A stretch of DNA of 64,000 bases from Amycolatopsis thailandensis (GCF_002234405.1 NZ_NMQT01000043.1:46439-110438), one strand, 5' to 3'; counted from the first letter of the stretch, positions 8,076-17,482 are shown. Notes: a model not told the origin generated them from the letters alone. Numbers and translations are program-made.

Positions 8076-9773
8076 TTGATAGCAGACGTCTCTGTACTCA
8101 CGGGTAGTGGAGTGTGGGGGACAGGTTCGGACACCTGTGAACCCGAAAAGTTTGACGAGATTGCCTTCACCGGTCCGTACATCCTGATTGCGCACGACAA
8201 CACGGCTGTCCGTTCGACGCCATCGCTTGAGATCGCACGTGAGTCTGTGACGCGCGACGTTACGGTGGCTACGTTCGTGGGTACTCTCCGGAACTCGCTG
8301 CTAGCAGTTGATATCGACCCGACCGACACAGCGGCCGAACCCGAATCTGGCGAAGCGATCGCTGGGTTGATCGAGTTGTGGTGCGAGCGGCTAGGTCTCG
8401 CATGGATGAGGCGAGCATCGGGACGCCCAGGTCACCAGCATCTCGTAGTTCACGTACCAGACAATCTCCGGAACGACTTCAGAGGCGTTGTTCGATCGCT
8501 CGCTCACCATCACTCGGTTTCGGCCACGGTCAGAACGACACTCCGTCCGCTCAGCGCACCTCACCGATCTGGTATCAAGGCGACCGCTGTGTCGGGAAAC
8601 TTGACTGCGATCGGCCTGGACGACCTCGAGCGTGCGCTGGGAACTGAGCCGGTCATCGTCGAAAAGGTACGTGAAGGCAAACCCCGAACCATGATCAGAC
8701 GCCGTGCTTCTCCTGAACGTGCTCAGAGCCGATCTGAAATGGAGTTCGGGGAAACGCTTGCGCGGATCCGTGCAAGATGGACATCCAGCCAAGCTTGGGA
8801 CGCTGCTCGTCAGCCAGGCACCAAAGCGGTGGAGATCGGCCTGATTGCTTGGCGCCGTTGGGTTTGGGCACCTGCGGTAACCACCGTGGACGCTGAACGA
8901 CACGTCGATGTTTCAGTTGCTTGGAACAACTTTCGAACAGCGTCGCCAGAACAGGCCGCTCATCTGGGTTACGACGGCTGGGTTCGCTCACGTTGGCAGC
9001 CAGCAGTGGAGGAAGCGCGATGCTCAAGGCCGCGGCGGACACGAACTGAGCGGGGGCCGGTTCGCAGCCGGCCGGGCGGCGGACAGCTTGCGCTTGCTCT
9101 TTTTGGAGAGTCGCGCGTAGAGGCGACGGCGGATCGGCTTGCCGAGGTGGCCTTGGCTGCCGCGTCGCTCACGGGGCGCTTGCTCGGTGGTGTTCGGGTG
9201 AAGACGCTATGCATCGCACTTCGAGTATTGGCGCGGGCGATTGTGGCCCGCGAAGGATCTATATCTGTTCGCGCGTGGTCCGAACAAGCAGGGCTCGATC
9301 CGAAGACAATTCGGCGTGCGCGTAACGCAGCGCAGGCTCTTGGCCTCATTGAGCAAACGCATCGCTACGACGGCCAGGCCGAGGACTGCGACGCCTGGCT
9401 CCCAACTCCCGCGTTGAAAGTCGATCTTGATTGGATCGCCGCGCAGGCTGATTCCCCCACTGGGCGGTACGCCCCCTACCGCGGCGTGCAGGGGGACGCC
9501 AGTCGTGACCGCTTACGCAAGCAGCACGCCGCTGAGCGGTCGATGTGGCGAGCTCACCTTGAGACCAGGCAGCGACACTTCCGCCTTCTCTCCAGCTCAA
9601 CCAGCAGGAAAGCGCATGCAGTTCTGCAGCAACAACGATGGTGGCGGTCGCTGTCAGCTTCAGACTGCGCCGCTCGGCGCGCCATCAGGCGGGAGAGGAT
9701 AAAGGAGCTACCCGTCGACGCTCGTCATCGATGGGTAGCCTGGCTCGCGTTAAGGCGCGAACTGGTGGCTTGA
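8076..9773 (+). CDS. Primase-polymerase-like replication protein of the AICE
   Basis: 565 residues. The N-terminal half resembles an archaeo-eukaryotic primase fold: LLAVDIDPTD (DxD metal motif, ~residue 76), RPGHQHLVVHVP (a GHxH-like strand) and LRPLSAPHRSG (the RPP..H..G motif). The C-terminal half has a winged HTH (ISVRAWSEQAGLDPKTIRRARNAAQALGLIEQ) for origin binding. This matches the RepPP type of AICE replication proteins rather than rolling-circle RepSA. The start is uncertain: TTG 8076 has AAGG 9 bases upstream; a GTG near 8109 is possible. The origin may lie in the gene or in the spacer downstream. Confidence 0.62.
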   Translation: MIADVSVLTGSGVWGTGSDTCEPEKFDEIAFTGPYILIAHDNTAVRSTPSLEIARESVTRDVTVATFVGTLRNSLLAVDIDPTDTAAEPESGEAIAGLIELWCERLGLAWMRRASGRPGHQHLVVHVPDNLRNDFRGVVRSLAHHHSVSATVRTTLRPLSAPHRSGIKATAVSGNLTAIGLDDLERALGTEPVIVEKVREGKPRTMIRRRASPERAQSRSEMEFGETLARIRARWTSSQAWDAARQPGTKAVEIGLIAWRRWVWAPAVTTVDAERHVDVSVAWNNFRTASPEQAAHLGYDGWVRSRWQPAVEEARCSRPRRTRTERGPVRSRPGGGQLALALFGESRVEATADRLAEVALAAASLTGRLLGGVRVKTLCIALRVLARAIVAREGSISVRAWSEQAGLDPKTIRRARNAAQALGLIEQTHRYDGQAEDCDAWLPTPALKVDLDWIAAQADSPTGRYAPYRGVQGDASRDRLRKQHAAERSMWRAHLETRQRHFRLLSSSTSRKAHAVLQQQRWWRSLSASDCAARRAIRRERIKELPVDARHRWVAWLALRRELVA

Positions 9774-10084
9774 GCACTCCGGACCATCGCCGGCGGTGAG
9801 ACGTTCGAGGACTGGCGGCGGCTACGCGATGCTCAGTCGACGGTGTTCTCCGCCGTTGGTCACTTCATGGTCTCAAGCGATGCGCTGCCGCAGTCTGGCT
9901 GAGGGCGCGCTCACTAGTGCAGGTCGAAGGCGCAGAGCTCGAATATTAAGCCTGAGGTTCACCGTCTTCACCGGGGCCGACGGACGGAGGCGTCTTCGGC
10001 AAGCGCGAGCTGCGCCTCGCCTTCCTCAACATCTCGCGAATGTTCGGCAACCTGTGGAGGCACCGAGGGCGTCGTTGGGTGAAG
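9774..10084. other. Gene-poor spacer after the replication gene
   Basis: No convincing reading frame. The sequence lacks coding periodicity on either strand; it may hold an origin or 3' regulatory DNA. Confidence 0.4.
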
Positions 10085-10113
10085 TTGCATGACAGTTAAC
10101 TATGCGGTGCTAA
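10085..10113 (+). promoter_or_regulatory. Promoter with embedded operator for the XRE regulator
   Basis: TTGCAT (10085-10090), 17-base spacer, TGCTAA (10108-10113). The spacer carries TGACAGTTAACT, the same 12-mer as upstream of the rep/xis region, which suggests autoregulation. Confidence 0.5.
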
Positions 10114-10162
10114 CGTGTTCATCGCAGTTCGTTGGCCGCCTCAGCTAGTAGTGGAGTGCGAC

Positions 10163-10708
10163 GTGCAGCCAGACCTAGACGTGTCTGACCCCTTTATGGA
10201 GGGCCTCGACATGCTCTTTGAGCACGTCAGGCATCCCGTCGAACTAGGGCGTGACGGCCGCCACCGTAAGTGGAGAGCTACAGAACTCGCAGCAGCGCTG
10301 GGGGTCAGCGACGCCTATGTCTCAAAACTGCGCAAAGGCGGTGCCAACCCGCCGCTGGGTCTGATCCAAGGTATCGCGGCTTTTTTCGAGGTCTCCGGAG
10401 CTGTGCTGGTTGACAATGATCCTAGGCTGCGTGAGTACGTCAGGGCTCAATTGGACCTGTACTCGGCCCTCATCGAACAGGATCTGCCGTTAGCTGAAGC
10501 GAAACAGCTTCTTCGAGCACCGAGTGCCGAGCCGCCCGCCCTGATAGCTCGGCTACTTGATACACGTCAACGATACCTCGATGGCTCTGACGATTCAGGC
10601 ATCGTACCGGTGGAACGCGAGCGGTCACCTTCAAGCGTCGGACCGGTCTTTCTTGAACCGTTGCCCGAAGGTGACGACGACTCGCCCGTCGGCGCAGACA
10701 AGGCCTAA
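10163..10708 (+). CDS. XRE-family regulator of the element
   Basis: 181 residues. Residues ~30-80 hold a lambda-repressor-like HTH (WRATELAAALGVSDAYVSKLRKGGANPPLGLIQGIAAFFEV), followed by a helical region and an acidic tail. The GTG at 10163 follows GGAG (10153-10156) at 6 bases; GTG 10151 and GTG 10115 are in frame, but 10115 lies too close to the predicted -10 box. A repressor/activator controlling excision and replication through the repeated TGACAGTTAACT site is likely. Confidence 0.72.
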   Translation: MQPDLDVSDPFMEGLDMLFEHVRHPVELGRDGRHRKWRATELAAALGVSDAYVSKLRKGGANPPLGLIQGIAAFFEVSGAVLVDNDPRLREYVRAQLDLYSALIEQDLPLAEAKQLLRAPSAEPPALIARLLDTRQRYLDGSDDSGIVPVERERSPSSVGPVFLEPLPEGDDDSPVGADKA

Positions 10709-10718
10709 CCGCGTCTAG

Positions 10719-10955
10719 TCAGCGCGCAGAGGAAATCCGCACGGCCAAGCGCTGAAGCATGGTTGCCGTCAGGTGCGGCATCAACGCTTGTAGATCAGCG
10801 GCGACTTCAACGTCGGAGTCAGGTGCCGTGGCCGCGGTGGTGGAGCTCTTCCGTGCGCGGTCCATCCTGGCGTTGTACTTGCTCAACGCGTCGACCCAAC
10901 CGGTGCTCCCAGCAGAATGTGGACCCGCCGTTCTTCGCGACCCGTACGACGTCAC
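10719..10955 (-). CDS. Small hypothetical protein
   Basis: A 78-residue frame convergent with the XRE gene, ending 10 bases after it. Residues 20-35 read WVDALSKYNARMDRARKS and the C-terminus LQALMPHLTATMLQRLAVRI is helical. No family recognised; it could be a shadow frame. Confidence 0.35.
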   Translation of the reverse strand: MTSYGSRRTAGPHSAGSTGWVDALSKYNARMDRARKSSTTAATAPDSDVEVAADLQALMPHLTATMLQRLAVRISSAR

Positions 10956-11448
10956 GCTTGAGCCTCCTCTGGCGCTAACCGATGCGATCTCGAATTGGGC
11001 AACCCCTCATGGGTCTTGGCCGGTCTTGGCGCACCGGCTGCCAAACTATCCGAACTCGAGGCTTGACTGCGACCGCATCGTTTGGAGTGAGCGGAGTCGG
11101 CGCCAGGAGCTGCCATCGACGGTACCTGGGGGCGCTCCATGCGCTGTCTGAGGCACGCGGTCGCAAGCGATGGTCTTGCGGGTCAAACCCGCTCGCACCT
11201 GCGGCTAAGCGTTCAAGCACGCGCTTGGACGCCCAGTGGCATCGATGCGAAACGTGCCGGTTTGTGCCTCTCAGTGGGCGTTTAGTCTCGCGTGCGTGCT
11301 TTTGAACGTCGGTCTCAGCTTGCTCCGGGTCGCTCTTTCAACATGCTGGTCCGCCGGGCAGGAAACTCGTCAGTCCTTCACAGCTGGTGGATCGCCGAGT
11401 TGCCTTCGCCGTTGGGAGGCTGCAGCGAGTCGAACCTCTGAGCTGGGG
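10956..11448. other. Spacer without a supported gene
   Basis: About 490 bases between two minus-strand frames. The available frames show no start with a ribosome site and no recognisable motif. Confidence 0.4.
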
Positions 11449-12240
11449 TTACGGCGCAGAGGGTGGTGGCCAGACAGCGGATTCGCCGCGGGGGAGAGGA
11501 GTTGGGCCAAGCCGTAGGCGGTCGCCGCTGACGGTGCGGGTCGTCACCTCGACTGGTCTGCCGTCGCGCAGCCTGGTGGTCGTGTGAACGTGGAGGACAG
11601 GGGATCCCGCCCGCACGTTCAGACAGTGAGCCTCGACTCGATTCGCGCGTTCCGCGCCAACAAGATTGGTCCACGTCAGCGGGCCGCCAAAAGACTCCTC
11701 GATCCGATCGAGCACACTGCCGGGTGCGGTAGTGGACTCGGCCAGAACTGGTAGTTGCGCGACGATCCAGTTGGGGAGCGTGCTCGTCACAATCTGCATC
11801 GGATCGGGTTGTGTGCGGCCGGCTGAGCGATCTGCTGCCAATCCGAGGACCTGTTTCCTGCTCACAACCTCGTCGCCGAGTTTGAGGTCGAGCAGGTCTG
11901 CCATGGTTGTGCGGACGGGCGCCCTTCTGAGCTCAATCTCCCCCAACTGTTTCCAGGGGGTCGACTCGAAGACGTAGCCGGAAACGTCGCGTGAAACCAT
12001 CGATGACCTGGGCAGATTCTCGCGTCGCTGATCGATCACGATCGTGCCCACGCGCTTCACGACGCGCACAAGGCCTTCGTCCTGGAGATCGTTGTAGACA
12101 TTCGTGATCAGCCATCGGCTTGTGTTCCATGTCGCCGCCAGGTCCTCAGCTGTAGGCAAGGTGGCTCCGGGAGGAAGCTCGCCGACCCCGATCGCCCGCC
12201 GCAGCTCATCGGCAACCGCTCGCCGGAGGTCACTTCCCAT
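11449..12240 (-). CDS. GntR/UTRA-family repressor (KorSA-like)
   Basis: 263 residues: an N-terminal GntR winged HTH (DELRRAIGVGELPPGATLPTAEDLAATWNTSRWLITNVYNDLQDEGLVRVVKRVGTIV) and a C-terminal UTRA sensor domain (ESFGGPLTW, VRAGSPVLHVHTTTRLRDGRPVEVTTRTV). In pSAM2-type AICEs a GntR protein of this layout, KorSA, represses transfer genes. Here it is divergent from the spread/transfer operon, with a paired perfect operator in the intergenic region, which supports the same job. Confidence 0.85.
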   Translation of the reverse strand: MGSDLRRAVADELRRAIGVGELPPGATLPTAEDLAATWNTSRWLITNVYNDLQDEGLVRVVKRVGTIVIDQRRENLPRSSMVSRDVSGYVFESTPWKQLGEIELRRAPVRTTMADLLDLKLGDEVVSRKQVLGLAADRSAGRTQPDPMQIVTSTLPNWIVAQLPVLAESTTAPGSVLDRIEESFGGPLTWTNLVGAERANRVEAHCLNVRAGSPVLHVHTTTRLRDGRPVEVTTRTVSGDRLRLGPTPLPRGESAVWPPPSAP

Positions 12241-12294
12241 CTCGACTACTCCTTAGGTGCCCGCCATGGACGTGACAGTGGCCCTCCGCACACG

Positions 12295-12351
12295 CTATGT
12301 GCAGCATATTGACTAAGCGAGACACTTTCGGACAGTATATGCTGCACATAG
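12295..12351. promoter_or_regulatory. Paired perfect operator between the GntR gene and transfer operon
   Basis: CTATGTGCAGCATAT (12295-12309) and its exact complement (12337-12351) flank a 27-base AT-richer stretch containing TTGACT. Each arm is itself a near palindrome (ATGTGCAGCAT), as expected for GntR dimers. Two dimers bracketing a promoter would silence both directions. Confidence 0.7.
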
Positions 12352-12437
12352 ACGTTGACAATCACTCCTGTTGACGTTCGAGCACCTCTGGCCTGGGGGC
12401 GCAACCCCAGGCCAGAGGCATAGGAGACCGACACACG

Positions 12438-12626
12438 ATGAGGAGGACGGTCCCCGTGTTTGACATGTTCTCAGTAGGCAAGCGGCCTGTGCACTGCGAG
12501 GTGCCGGTGGGTGCGGACCTGTACCGAACAGGGATACACCTGAGGGGACGGACACGCCTGACCGGTCGCGTCGTCGACGCATCTCGGCAGCGCGTCCAGA
12601 TTCCCCGCGGTGGTGAGATCCAGTGA
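12438..12626 (+). CDS. Small protein opening the transfer operon
   Basis: 62 residues, MRRTVPVFDMFSVGKRPVHC at the start, mostly beta-like and basic at the end. AGGAGACC lies 9 bases before the ATG. Stop and next start overlap (GTGA). Position matches the short first genes of AICE spread operons; no family recognised. Confidence 0.6.
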   Translation: MRRTVPVFDMFSVGKRPVHCEVPVGADLYRTGIHLRGRTRLTGRVVDASRQRVQIPRGGEIQ

Positions 12627-12991
12627 CGGCCACCGGTGTCCGTGAAGCGCTGGCGGTACTGCCGTCCTGGCGATGGGCGGGCTTCTATGTCCTCGCCTAT
12701 CTGACCACCAGCCTGCTGCGCCTCACTGCCAAAGCAAGCGGTCCGATGATCGGAACAGCGATCGGTTATGCGGTCGCCGGCCCCATAGGCGCCGTGGTAG
12801 GCCTGCTGATCGGTCAGGCAACTCACACAGGCCCCACCCTCACACACATCGCGAGTCTCCTCGACGACGGTGCCGATCGCCTCGGGCAGGCAGCAAACAG
12901 AATCACCGCGTCCGTCGCCGACGAGATCGCTAGGCAGCGCGACGAGTCGGCCAAGCGTGCGGCGGATCGCTACGCGGGGGTGTGCATCTGA
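12623..12991 (+). CDS. Small membrane protein of the spread operon
   Basis: 122 residues with two hydrophobic segments: WAGFYVLAYLTTSLLRL and a glycine-zipper-like MIGTAIGYAVAGPIGAVVGLLIG, then a soluble amphipathic tail (ADRLGQAANRITASVADEIARQ). Spd-type proteins of this sort help plasmid spread between mycelial compartments. It overlaps both neighbours by 1-4 bases. Confidence 0.62.
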   Translation: MTATGVREALAVLPSWRWAGFYVLAYLTTSLLRLTAKASGPMIGTAIGYAVAGPIGAVVGLLIGQATHTGPTLTHIASLLDDGADRLGQAANRITASVADEIARQRDESAKRAADRYAGVCI

Positions 12992-13491
12992 TGGGCGTCC
13001 AGCACACCGATCGGATCGCCGCAGGTTCAGCACCGATCGCCGATCCCGACGACAACACCACCGATCTCCGTGGGCGTGCCGAGGCACGGGAGGAATCGGG
13101 CCCGATCGGCTACCGATCGAATGTCCTGATCGAGCCGATCGTCGATCGGTTCAAGATCTCAGTGCCTGCGTTGTGCACCGGCGACGATCGCATGACCGTC
13201 TGGCCCCGCCCCACAGTGCAGATCGACGGCGCCAACGTGCTCGAGGCAGTCCGGCTTGATGTGCGTGCCTGGCACGTTACCTACGCGGAGGAGGACGATC
13301 CGATCGGGGTCACACTCCCGGTCGTCTGCCGCAATCAGGATGCCGCCGCCCAGCTTGCGGCCGCGTTCTCACAACACCAACGCCAGGGGTATGCAGCACC
13401 CAACGAACCGGAAGAGCTCATGAAGTGGTGCGTGTGGTGGGTCTCGGAGAATCCCGCCGTTGACCTCGTGCGCGATCGGACCGACGAGTGA
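12991..13491 (+). CDS. Hypothetical protein of the spread operon
   Basis: 166 residues, soluble, no recognised domain. ATG 12991 overlaps the previous stop (TGATG); the end overlaps the next start. The DNA is unusually rich in GATC (see findings). Middle strands TVQIDGANVLEAVRLDVRAWHVTYAEEDDPIGVTLPVVCR suggest a beta-rich domain. Confidence 0.6.
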   Translation: MGVQHTDRIAAGSAPIADPDDNTTDLRGRAEAREESGPIGYRSNVLIEPIVDRFKISVPALCTGDDRMTVWPRPTVQIDGANVLEAVRLDVRAWHVTYAEEDDPIGVTLPVVCRNQDAAAQLAAAFSQHQRQGYAAPNEPEELMKWCVWWVSENPAVDLVRDRTDE

Positions 13492-15068
13492 AGCGGGCCA
13501 AGCGGGCAGTACACCGTGCCGTCGGCGTCGACGAGCCTCCGGCGCCGGCTTCGGTGATCGAAGGCCGTGTCGATGCCGAGATCCGCGCCGCCGACGCTGA
13601 CCTGCAGCGCACGATCGCGGCCAAGAACGCCGATCTCGAGCTGAAGGAGAAGGAACGCCTCTCTCGCGAACTCGCCCATGATCGGCGAGTTCGGCGTGAG
13701 CAAAGGGCTGCTCGTCTCCGGAGGACGACGCGAAAGCGGCAGAGGGCTCTCAAGTGGCGTGCCTGGCGGGAACTGCGGGCGTCCCTGCGGCTGCAGTTCG
13801 AACAGGCTCTCGCCGGCCGGCTGATTTTACTGCTCGTCGCGATGGCCGCCGCAACTGCATGGTACGGCCAGTACCGATACCTGCACGAGGTCATGAACCT
13901 GGCGCATCCGTTTCCCGCAGCTGGGGCCACAGCTCTTGAGCTGCTGGGGCTCGGGATGTTCAGCATCGCCAGGAGCGCACGCCGCTACCGCGATCGAGCG
14001 ATCCGCGCTCGGCTGGTCGGCTGGGCTGTGATCGGCTTCTCGGCGTTCAGTAACTGGGTGCACAACGGTGTGCTTCTCGCCGCGCTGTCCGTTGCCGGGC
14101 CGGTCGCGTGGGAGATCCATGAATGGTGGCAGCAGCGGGTGGTACTGCACGACGACGGCAAGTTGCCCGTGCGACCGGTTCGGCCGCGGTTCCCGATCGA
14201 TCAGGTCGTGCTGTTCCCGCTGTGGACCTACAGCGCGTACCGGATCGCGGTGCGGGATCGGATCGAGGACGTCGGCCAGGCGCTGGCGATCGCTGCTCGG
14301 GAACGCGCGGCGCAGCGATGGCTGAACCGATCGACGAGGCGATCGTGGGCGAAGTCGGTTCGGCGGTCGATCGATCGGCACGAGGCGTCGATCGAACACA
14401 GGAGCGATCGGCTGGTCCGCCTGCCACTGGCGGACCGATCGGAGCCCGGCAGTATGTCGATCGAAGTCGTGCCGATCGACATCCGCCGGATCACCAATGA
14501 TCGGCTGGCGGAGCGAGAACCCGGATCCAGTGACTGCCAGGTAGTCAAGACGCCTGCGAAGCCGAGGCGGCTTCGCAGGGTGTTCACGCGGACCGGTCGC
14601 CCGCGTGAACTGCGGTTGGGGCCCCTGATCGTGGATGAGATCGATTCGAACGATCACCAAGCCGCGACTGGCATCGCCACGGGACGGGCGACCGATCGGC
14701 CGGCGAGCCAACGTAAGCCAGGTCGTTTCCCAGCAGGGAAATCGGGACTAGACGTAGTGGGCAAGACGCTCGGCGACGGCGACCTCCAGGGCAACAGCGA
14801 TGAGGGCAAGGAGTCGAGCGTGCGCAGTAGCCGATCACCGGATCAGTCGCACGATCGAACACCTGACACCAGATCGTCGTACCGCACCTTGGAGCAACTC
14901 CGCGTCGAAGCGCACGCCCTAGTCGAACGCGAAGGATGGCTACCTCGAGACGTCAAGGCCATCTGGCTCCAGAAACGCCTCCGATGCAGCCCGAACCGAG
15001 CCCGGATCCTGCGAAACGAGATCAACGCCTTACCCGATCAAACCCGGGACGTGGACAGCGAGGGATGA
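13488..15068 (+). CDS. DUF2637-like membrane protein (SpdB-type)
   Basis: 526 residues. A basic coiled region (~30-95) precedes four predicted helices (~109-235: LILLLVAMAAATAWYG, ALELLGLGMFSIA, LVGWAVIGFSAF, VLLAALSVAGPVAWEI), the pattern of DUF2637 proteins found in AICEs and conjugative plasmids. The C-terminal third is hydrophilic and ends with an HTH-like stretch (LPRDVKAIWLQKRLRCSPNRARILRNEI). Translation starts at a GTG overlapping the preceding stop. A role beside the FtsK-like translocase in intramycelial spread is inferred. Confidence 0.7.
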   Translation: MKRAKRAVHRAVGVDEPPAPASVIEGRVDAEIRAADADLQRTIAAKNADLELKEKERLSRELAHDRRVRREQRAARLRRTTRKRQRALKWRAWRELRASLRLQFEQALAGRLILLLVAMAAATAWYGQYRYLHEVMNLAHPFPAAGATALELLGLGMFSIARSARRYRDRAIRARLVGWAVIGFSAFSNWVHNGVLLAALSVAGPVAWEIHEWWQQRVVLHDDGKLPVRPVRPRFPIDQVVLFPLWTYSAYRIAVRDRIEDVGQALAIAARERAAQRWLNRSTRRSWAKSVRRSIDRHEASIEHRSDRLVRLPLADRSEPGSMSIEVVPIDIRRITNDRLAEREPGSSDCQVVKTPAKPRRLRRVFTRTGRPRELRLGPLIVDEIDSNDHQAATGIATGRATDRPASQRKPGRFPAGKSGLDVVGKTLGDGDLQGNSDEGKESSVRSSRSPDQSHDRTPDTRSSYRTLEQLRVEAHALVEREGWLPRDVKAIWLQKRLRCSPNRARILRNEINALPDQTRDVDSEG

Positions 15069-15316
15069 CCTGCCGCTCGACAGGCCGACCGGCTGCCATG
15101 GACCGATGCGCGACGGACGGGATCCCTGGGCTGCTGCTCCGCGGGTCTGAGGTCGCGGAGGCAAGCACATCCAGCGACACACGATGCGGCGGGACCTGGC
15201 CGCCCCAGATAGCCGTCACTGCTGCCGACAGCAACAGGCCGGGTCCCGCCACACCGTGTCCCGGTGGCCGCGCTCCACCCCGGCCGCCCAGACCCGCCAC
15301 GCCGAACCGAGGCACG

Positions 15317-17482
15317 ATGAACGACAACGCAGGCCACCCGACAACGCCCCAGCGAGACACCTCCCGGCGGATTATCGTTCCCGCCGGCGGCGATGGTGCC
15401 TACGTTGAGCAGAACCCGCATCACACGCCGGGGCAGGAGATGTCCTCAGACGACAAGTCAGTGCCGTCCACGACTATCGCCGCCGGGGATGAGGACGGCT
15501 CGCGAAGTGCCACTCGGCCTCCTGCCGCCGCGCAGACCGAGCCGGGCCTGCGTCACCACATTGCGCGTCGTGTCGCCGCCATCGTGCGCACCCGGCGCGC
15601 GCAGCCAGGCGTTGAGGTCGCGCGAAAAGAAGAACGTCGCGCTCGTCGGCGCCGCCTCGCGCGTGCGGCGGTGAGGAACGCGAGCACGACCACGTGGTGG
15701 ACCTTGCGCGGCGTTGGCATCACCGTGCGCGGACTCTGGCGAGCACTGTGGCAACCAGACACCGTCGACGACATCAACGCCATGGTCGACGCCAATGTGC
15801 CGGACAAGGCCCATCGCGCCAGGATGAAGTTGCGGCGGGACCGCCGCAACGCGATCGCCTTCTGTCTCATCGTCGTCGCCGCCGCGTACTTCGCCGTCAA
15901 ATACTGGGGGGCCGAGCTGTGGCTCGCGACCCCGTCGTGGGTGCTCGTCACCATCGTGGCGATCACGGTGCCGCTGCTGACCTTCGTCGGTCGCCCTCAG
16001 CGCGAGGACCGGGACGAGACCGAGGCCCCGCACGGCATGCCTCGGGGACTCGCACTCAGCGACTCGGCGCGGGGAGTTGCCCGCACACTCAGCGAGGCGT
16101 TCGTCAACAGCAAGATCCGTGCCGAGGTCAGCGAAGGCGGTATCCGCGCCGAGCCCGGCGGTTGGGGATGGACAGTCACGCTGCAACTTCTCGACGGGAT
16201 CACCGAGCCGAAACTCGAGGCACTCGAGCGGCATCTCAACACGCCGGCAGGAGGCCTCGTCTTCTCCCGCGTTCCGCAAGCCGCTCGGGTCATGGTGCTG
16301 CGCATCGTCATGAAGGATCTCCTCACCGACCCCATCGACGCACCGGAGCGCGCGTTCGGCTCGGTACGCGACCACGTCGCGATCGCTACCCGCTTCGATG
16401 GCGGTCGCCTGAGCCTCGAGCTGTTCGCGCGGCACGTCCTGATCATCGGACGCACCGGCTCCGGTAAGTCCGGAGTACTTCACGGCTTCCTCGACGCCTT
16501 GACCGCAGACCAAGACGTCGACATCGTCGGGATCGATCTCAGCGATGGCCCAGACCTCAAATCCTGGAAAGCCTCGATGCGCGACCACGCGTTCGGGCCG
16601 AACATCGACAAAGCCGAGAAGATTCTCGCCGCCGCGGTCAGGCTGGTCCGGCACAACACCGCTAACCTCGGCTCCCGCAACTTCGCCCCCGCCGTCGACG
16701 GCCCCGGTCACGTTGTCGTCATCGACGAATACGGGATGGTCGCGGCGATCGACACCTTGAGAGTCCTCGTCGAGTTCATCGTGACCTACGGGGCCAAAGC
16801 AGGAGTGTGGGTCGTCCTGGCCAACCAGCGCGCCGTCAACGACATGATGGGCACCTCGCGCCTTGCGAGTCAGGTCCACATCAAGGTGTTCCTGGGCATG
16901 TCCGCCGAAGACGCGCAAGGCTTGCCCAAACACCTCCGCGAGCTCGGCGTCCGACCGCACCTGTTCCGGCAGGCCACGCAAACCTCACCTCATGACGCGG
17001 GCAAGGCGTTCGTCGTCGACGTCGAAACCATCCCGATCCTCGTGCGGTTCTACCGACTCGGGCGCCTGGCAGCCGTACGACGTGCCAGCGAAAGGGCGCC
17101 GTATCGCCCACACCTCGATGCTGCGCGCACCGAGATCCTCGATGCGGATGAGCATGACGGGACGGCCGCGCTTCTGCTGGCGGTCCGCTCGGCCATCCTC
17201 GCGATCTCCAGCTCGGAGGGACGCCGCCCGGAACGGGCATCGGGGGAGGAGCTACTCCCTCGCCTGCGGCAACGAGGATTCGCCGTCGACAAGAAGAACC
17301 TGCTTGGCGAGCTCCGCAGTGCCTCCCGCGGCCTGATCGACCGAAGCCGGGATACCAACCTTGCCCCAGGTAAGAACCCCAAGGGCTTCTACCTGGAAGA
17401 CCTGGACCACGCAATCGCCGCGATCGAGCAAGAAGCAACCCGCGCGCCGACCGACAACCCCGGCCCACCGGGAGCACGATGA
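15317..17482 (+). CDS. FtsK/SpoIIIE-type DNA translocase (AICE transfer protein)
   Basis: 721 residues from ATG 15317, which follows GAGGCACG. Two membrane helices (~190-240: AIAFCLIVVAAAYFAVKYWG and WVLVTIVAITVPLLTFVG) anchor it; the ATPase domain has Walker A IIGRTGSGKSG, Walker B HVVVIDEYGM and a sensor-like WVVLANQRA. The C-terminal ~110 residues form a winged-helix-like DNA-binding end (GEELLPRLRQRGFAVDKKNLLGEL). Such proteins move double-stranded DNA between mycelial cells. An in-frame ATG at 15065 overlaps the previous stop, but the 84 extra residues are low-complexity and Cys-rich, so I prefer 15317. Confidence 0.85.
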   Translation: MNDNAGHPTTPQRDTSRRIIVPAGGDGAYVEQNPHHTPGQEMSSDDKSVPSTTIAAGDEDGSRSATRPPAAAQTEPGLRHHIARRVAAIVRTRRAQPGVEVARKEERRARRRRLARAAVRNASTTTWWTLRGVGITVRGLWRALWQPDTVDDINAMVDANVPDKAHRARMKLRRDRRNAIAFCLIVVAAAYFAVKYWGAELWLATPSWVLVTIVAITVPLLTFVGRPQREDRDETEAPHGMPRGLALSDSARGVARTLSEAFVNSKIRAEVSEGGIRAEPGGWGWTVTLQLLDGITEPKLEALERHLNTPAGGLVFSRVPQAARVMVLRIVMKDLLTDPIDAPERAFGSVRDHVAIATRFDGGRLSLELFARHVLIIGRTGSGKSGVLHGFLDALTADQDVDIVGIDLSDGPDLKSWKASMRDHAFGPNIDKAEKILAAAVRLVRHNTANLGSRNFAPAVDGPGHVVVIDEYGMVAAIDTLRVLVEFIVTYGAKAGVWVVLANQRAVNDMMGTSRLASQVHIKVFLGMSAEDAQGLPKHLRELGVRPHLFRQATQTSPHDAGKAFVVDVETIPILVRFYRLGRLAAVRRASERAPYRPHLDAARTEILDADEHDGTAALLLAVRSAILAISSSEGRRPERASGEELLPRLRQRGFAVDKKNLLGELRSASRGLIDRSRDTNLAPGKNPKGFYLEDLDHAIAAIEQEATRAPTDNPGPPGAR

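Noticed and set aside
11000..11450. Several overlapping frames of 60-107 residues
   Set aside because: Opposite-strand and alternative-frame shadows, Arg/Ser/Pro-rich, with no ribosome site.
15065..15316. N-terminal extension of the translocase from ATG 15065
   Set aside because: The 84 extra residues are Cys-rich and low-complexity, and a good ribosome site lies at 15317.
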